Shown here piece after piece: positions 7,124 to 9,535 of a stretch of 9,535 nt of DNA. Position numbers and translations under genes: made by a program. The notes beneath the pieces were generated by a model that was not told the origin of the DNA, made no database searches, and was given only the letters and a program-made list of their open reading frames with translations. Origin of the DNA: Alphaproteobacteria bacterium. Its GTDB lineage: Bacteria; Pseudomonadota; Alphaproteobacteria; UBA8366; JADFVY01. The stretch spans positions 1-9,535 of the forward strand of contig JAOUMF010000040.1 of NCBI GenBank assembly GCA_029881615.1, written 5' to 3'. Every line of letters starts with the position of its first letter. Position 1 is the first letter of the stretch.

Positions 7124-7687
7124 ATGGCACGGACACCAAGGGACAATCGCGCGCAGCGCGAAGAGCCCGATCTGATTGAAAAGCTGGTTGGCATCAACCG
7201 CGTCGCCAAGGTGGTTAAGGGGGGTCGTCGTTTCGGCTTCGCCGCCATCATGGTCGTCGGTGATGGCAAGGGACGTGTGGGCTTCGGCGCCGGTAAGGCG
7301 CGTGAGGTTCCCGAGGCGATCCGCAAGGCCACTGAGAACGCCCGTAAATCCATGGTGCGTATCCCGCTTCGCGAGGGGCGGACCCTGCATCATGACATCA
7401 AGGGCCGCTATGGCGCGGGCCGGGTTGTCATGCGCAATGCGCCTCCGGGGACCGGGGTTATCGCCGGTGGCCCAATGCGTGCGGTTTTTGAAGCCCTCGG
7501 GGTTCAGGACGTTGTCGCCAAGTCGATTGGCAGCTCAAACCCGCATAACATGATCAAGGCCGCATTCGACGGGCTTAATAAATGCATGTCGCCGCGGGCG
7601 GTCGCATCCAAGCGCGGCAAGAAGATTGGTGATATCGTTGGGCGGCGCGAAGGCGACGCGCCCGTGAAGGAGGCCGTCGATGGCTAA
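7124..7687 (+). CDS. rpsE: 30S ribosomal protein S5
   Basis: A 187-residue S5 (E. coli 167), involved in decoding accuracy, mRNA entry and subunit assembly. The double-stranded RNA-binding-like domain is seen as [20 protein letters not shown] (25-43), then [20 protein letters not shown] (44-63). The KVVKGG loop, site of spectinomycin-resistance changes in other bacteria, looks wild type. The second domain has [20 protein letters not shown] and [16 protein letters not shown]. The extra length is mostly at the C-terminus, after [20 protein letters not shown]. Its last codons overlap rpmD by 8 nt. The ribosome binding site is weak (GGGG, just before 7115). Confidence 0.98.
   Translation: MARTPRDNRAQREEPDLIEKLVGINRVAKVVKGGRRFGFAAIMVVGDGKGRVGFGAGKAREVPEAIRKATENARKSMVRIPLREGRTLHHDIKGRYGAGRVVMRNAPPGTGVIAGGPMRAVFEALGVQDVVAKSIGSSNPHNMIKAAFDGLNKCMSPRAVASKRGKKIGDIVGRREGDAPVKEAVDG
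7667..7673 (+). promoter_or_regulatory. Strong Shine-Dalgarno of rpmD inside rpsE
   Basis: AAGGAGG lies within the final codons of rpsE and ends 6 nt before the rpmD ATG at 7680. It supports a true start inside the preceding gene. Confidence 0.8.
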
Positions 7688-7877
7688 ATCAGGCAAGGCG
7701 ACCCTCAGGGTCACCCAGATTCGTAGCGCCATTCGCCGCCCTGAAGATCAGGGTGCCACGCTGCGCGGGCTGGGCCTGGGCAAGATGAATCGAACCCGCG
7801 AATTGGAGGATACCCCTTCGGTTCGTGGAATGATAAACAAGATCAAGCACCTGGTGCGCGTCGAGGGTGAGGGCTGA
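7680..7877 (+). CDS. rpmD: 50S ribosomal protein L30
   Basis: A 65-residue L30 (E. coli 59), a small 23S rRNA-binding protein present only in some bacteria. The sequence [20 protein letters not shown], then [20 protein letters not shown], then [14 protein letters not shown] is typical of the family. The start overlaps the rpsE end by 8 nt (7680-7687) and is backed by AAGGAGG 6 nt upstream. A 46-nt spacer, the longest in the window, follows before rplO; I see no promoter or terminator in it. Confidence 0.97.
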   Translation: MAKSGKATLRVTQIRSAIRRPEDQGATLRGLGLGKMNRTRELEDTPSVRGMINKIKHLVRVEGEG

Positions 7878-7923
7878 ACGCCCGTCATTCCGATAGTACA
7901 AGTAGTCTTAAGGAACAGGTCAG

Positions 7924-8508
7924 ATGAAGCTCAATCAGCTTTCAGACAATCCCGGCGCCCATAAAAGCCCGACCCGTGTCGGTCGCGGTATCGGGTCCGG
8001 CAAGGGCAAGACCGGCGGCCGTGGCGTCAAGGGGCAGAAGTCCCGCAGTGGCGTGGCGATCAAGGGATTCGAAGGTGGCCAGATGCCGGTTTACCGGCGG
8101 ATGCCGAAGCGCGGTTTTACGAATATCTTCCGCAAGGAATACGCGGTGGTTAATCTCGGCCGGCTGCAGCAGGCGATCGATGAAAAACGGGTTGATGCCA
8201 AGAATACAATCGATACGGCGGTTCTGATTGCTGCTGGTCTGGTTGGTCGGCGCGTTGGCGACGGCGTGCGGATCCTTGCAAAAGGTGAACTGAAGACCAA
8301 AGTAACCATTGAGGTTGCGGGTGCTTCGAAAGCCGCGATCGAGGCGGTCGAAAAAGCTGGCGGTAAAGTCGTGCTGCCAGAAGTCAAAGTCAAACCTGAA
8401 GGCAAAAAGGCCGCAAAGGGCAAGGCGAAAGAAGCCACAGCCGATAAAGCCAAAGCTGATAAAGCCAAGGCGGCCGAGACCGAGGAATCCCCGACCGGGG
8501 ACAACTGA
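7924..8508 (+). CDS. rplO: 50S ribosomal protein L15 with C-terminal Lys/Ala tail
   Basis: A 194-residue L15, about 50 residues longer than E. coli L15 (144). L15 is a late-assembling 50S protein whose extended N-terminal arm threads into 23S rRNA. The arm is visible as [20 protein letters not shown] (18-37), followed by the family landmarks [18 protein letters not shown] (48-65). The globular core ends near residue 150 with [15 protein letters not shown]. After it comes a tail of roughly 40 residues, mostly Lys, Ala and Glu, with the repeat [11 protein letters not shown] (173-183) and an acidic end ([10 protein letters not shown]). AAGGA (7910-7914) lies 9 nt before the ATG. Confidence 0.98.
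   Translation: MKLNQLSDNPGAHKSPTRVGRGIGSGKGKTGGRGVKGQKSRSGVAIKGFEGGQMPVYRRMPKRGFTNIFRKEYAVVNLGRLQQAIDEKRVDAKNTIDTAVLIAAGLVGRRVGDGVRILAKGELKTKVTIEVAGASKAAIEAVEKAGGKVVLPEVKVKPEGKKAAKGKAKEATADKAKADKAKAAETEESPTGDN
8440..8469 (+). repeat. Two tandem 15-bp copies in the rplO tail
   Basis: GCCGATAAAGCCAAA (8440-8454) is followed directly by GCTGATAAAGCCAAG (8455-8469), differing at two third-codon positions. Each copy encodes Ala-Asp-Lys-Ala-Lys. The unit preserves frame, so copy number could vary without breaking L15. Confidence 0.8.
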
Positions 8509-8513
8509 GCATA

Positions 8514-8525
8514 GACGCCGGCGTC
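8514..8525. repeat. 12-bp perfect palindrome in the rplO-secY spacer
   Basis: GACGCCGGCGTC reads the same on both strands and sits in the 37-nt spacer, about 20 nt before secY. As RNA it could form only a short stem with a tight loop, and no T-run follows, so it is not a convincing terminator. It may be chance in GC-rich DNA. Confidence 0.4.
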
Positions 8526-8545
8526 GCCGGGCAGGGATTGTATAA

Positions 8546-9535
8546 ATGGCTTCAGCCGCTGAACAATTAGCCGCCAATTTTAATTTTGGTGCCTTTAGCA
8601 AGGCTACGGAACTCAAGAAGCGCCTTTGGTTTGTCCTGGGCGCTCTGGTTGTCTACCGTCTCGGCACTTACATCCCGATGCCGGGCATCAATCCCGTCGC
8701 GCTGAAGGAAATTTTTTCCAATCAGGCGGGCGGCATTGTCGGTATGTTCGACGTGTTTGCAGGTGGCGCGCTCAGCCGTATGACGATCTTCGCGCTCAAT
8801 GTGATGCCGTACATTTCGGCGTCGATCATCATGCAGTTGATGACCGCAGTTGTTCCGGCCATCGAAGAGCTGAAAAAAGAAGGCGAAACCGGCCGCAAGA
8901 AAATCAACCAGTACACCCGTTATCTGACGGTGGTGCTGGCGACGGTTCAAGGTTATGGCATTGCGGTAGGGCTTGAAAGCAGCGGTTCCGTGGTGATCAA
9001 CCCGGGTCTTATGTTCGAGATCTCGACGGTGATTACCGTGGTCGGTGGCACCATGTTCCTGATGTGGCTGGGCGAGCAGATCACCCAGCGCGGCGTCGGA
9101 AATGGCATCTCGCTGATTATTTTCTCGGGTATCGTGGCCAATCTTCCCTCGGCACTAGCGCAGACGTTCGAGCAAGGCCGGACCAATGTGTTGCCGACTT
9201 TGCTGATTGTCTTCCTGCTCTTCATGTCGGTCGCGGTCGTTGCCTTTATCGTGTTTATCGAGCGGGCGCAGCGGCGTATCGTGGTGCAATATCCAAAACG
9301 TCAGGTCGGCAATCGTATGTTCGGCGGCGAGTCGTCGCATATGCCGTTGAAGCTCAACACCGCCGGCGTTATTCCCCCGATTTTCGCAAGCTCGCTTTTG
9401 CTCATGCCCGCAACTTTCGCAGGATTTAGCGGGGGTGGAACCGGTGTTGGAGGTGACTTGCTTGGGCAGATCACGGCTTATCTTGGCCGTGGACAGCCGG
9501 GATATATAATTGCCTATGTGACGCTGATTGTATTT
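8546..9535 (+). CDS. secY: Preprotein translocase subunit SecY, N-terminal 330 residues (cut by window end)
   Basis: SecY is the inner-membrane channel of the Sec translocon and works with SecE, SecG and SecA or the ribosome. The open frame holds 330 residues, about three quarters of the usual 440 or so, and runs off the right edge. Visible: TM1 at about 25-44 ending GTYIPMPG; the plug region and TM2 (GMFDVFAGGALSRMTIFALN, then MPYISASIIMQ); later TMs at about 124-145, 157-176, 187-205, 215-237 and 270-290; and the cytoplasmic TM6-TM7 loop ERAQRRIVVQYPKRQVGNRM (239-258), the usual ribosome/SecA contact. LNTAGVIPPIFASSLLLMP follows. TM8 onwards, including the SecA-critical C5 loop, is mostly missing. 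AGGGA (8533-8537) lies 8 nt before the ATG. Confidence 0.98.
   Translation, partial: MASAAEQLAANFNFGAFSKATELKKRLWFVLGALVVYRLGTYIPMPGINPVALKEIFSNQAGGIVGMFDVFAGGALSRMTIFALNVMPYISASIIMQLMTAVVPAIEELKKEGETGRKKINQYTRYLTVVLATVQGYGIAVGLESSGSVVINPGLMFEISTVITVVGGTMFLMWLGEQITQRGVGNGISLIIFSGIVANLPSALAQTFEQGRTNVLPTLLIVFLLFMSVAVVAFIVFIERAQRRIVVQYPKRQVGNRMFGGESSHMPLKLNTAGVIPPIFASSLLLMPATFAGFSGGGTGVGGDLLGQITAYLGRGQPGYIIAYVTLIVF

Noticed and set aside
7878..7923. Possible internal promoter in the rpmD-rplO spacer
   Set aside because: I see no -35/-10 pair with proper spacing; it holds only the rplO ribosome binding site.
8509..8545. Possible terminator in the rplO-secY spacer
   Set aside because: The palindrome GACGCCGGCGTC lacks a useful loop and a following T-run, and rplO and secY are normally co-transcribed.
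7942..8616. Minus-strand open frame of 224 codons opposite rplO with Phe/Gly-rich segments
   Set aside because: The composition is the complement of the Lys/Ala/Gly codons of L15; no independent support.
1..9535. tRNA genes, CRISPR arrays, insertion sequences or a novel system
   Set aside because: None seen on either strand. The window is filled by conserved ribosomal genes and secY in canonical order, with no gap over 46 nt.

Overview
This window is a contiguous stretch of the bacterial S10–spc ribosomal protein cluster, all on the + strand. It runs from the last codons of rplC to about three quarters of secY. The gene order is rplC', rplD, rplW, rplB, rpsS, rplV, rpsC, rplP, rpmC, rpsQ, rplN, rplX, rplE, rpsN, rpsH, rplF, rplR, rpsE, rpmD, rplO, secY'. 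This is the classical bacterial order with no insertion, deletion or rearrangement. Moderately high GC and the protein signatures suggest an alphaproteobacterium: L4 opens like alphaproteobacterial L4, S8 opens [17 protein letters not shown]14 is the zinc-free 101-residue form, and L3 and L15 carry C-terminal tails. I cannot place it to order or genus with confidence.

Region by region: 1-95 is the acidic C-terminal tail of L3. 101-4152 is the rest of the S10 operon (L4, L23, L2, S19, L22, S3, L16, L29, S17). 4157-8508 is the spc operon (L14, L24, L5, S14, S8, L6, L18, S5, L30, L15). 8546-9535 is the protein translocation channel SecY, cut by the window end. No gap exceeds 46 bases. Several neighbours overlap (rplD/rplW 4 nt, rplV/rpsC 1 nt, rpsE/rpmD 8 nt). 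S17 and L14 are only 4 nt apart, so S10 and spc look like one transcription unit here. I saw no internal promoter or terminator.

The proteins assemble into both ribosomal subunits. The 50S set is L2, L3, L4, L5, L6, L14, L15, L16, L18, L22, L23, L24, L29 and L30. The 30S set is S3, S5, S8, S14, S17 and S19. SecY receives nascent membrane and secreted proteins at the ribosome exit, next to L23 and L29. Nothing here looks like a new biological system. The points worth a second look are modest: a small hairpin that puts the rplE start codon in its loop, a TTG start for rpsS, the tails on L3, L15 and L23, and the fusion of the two operons.
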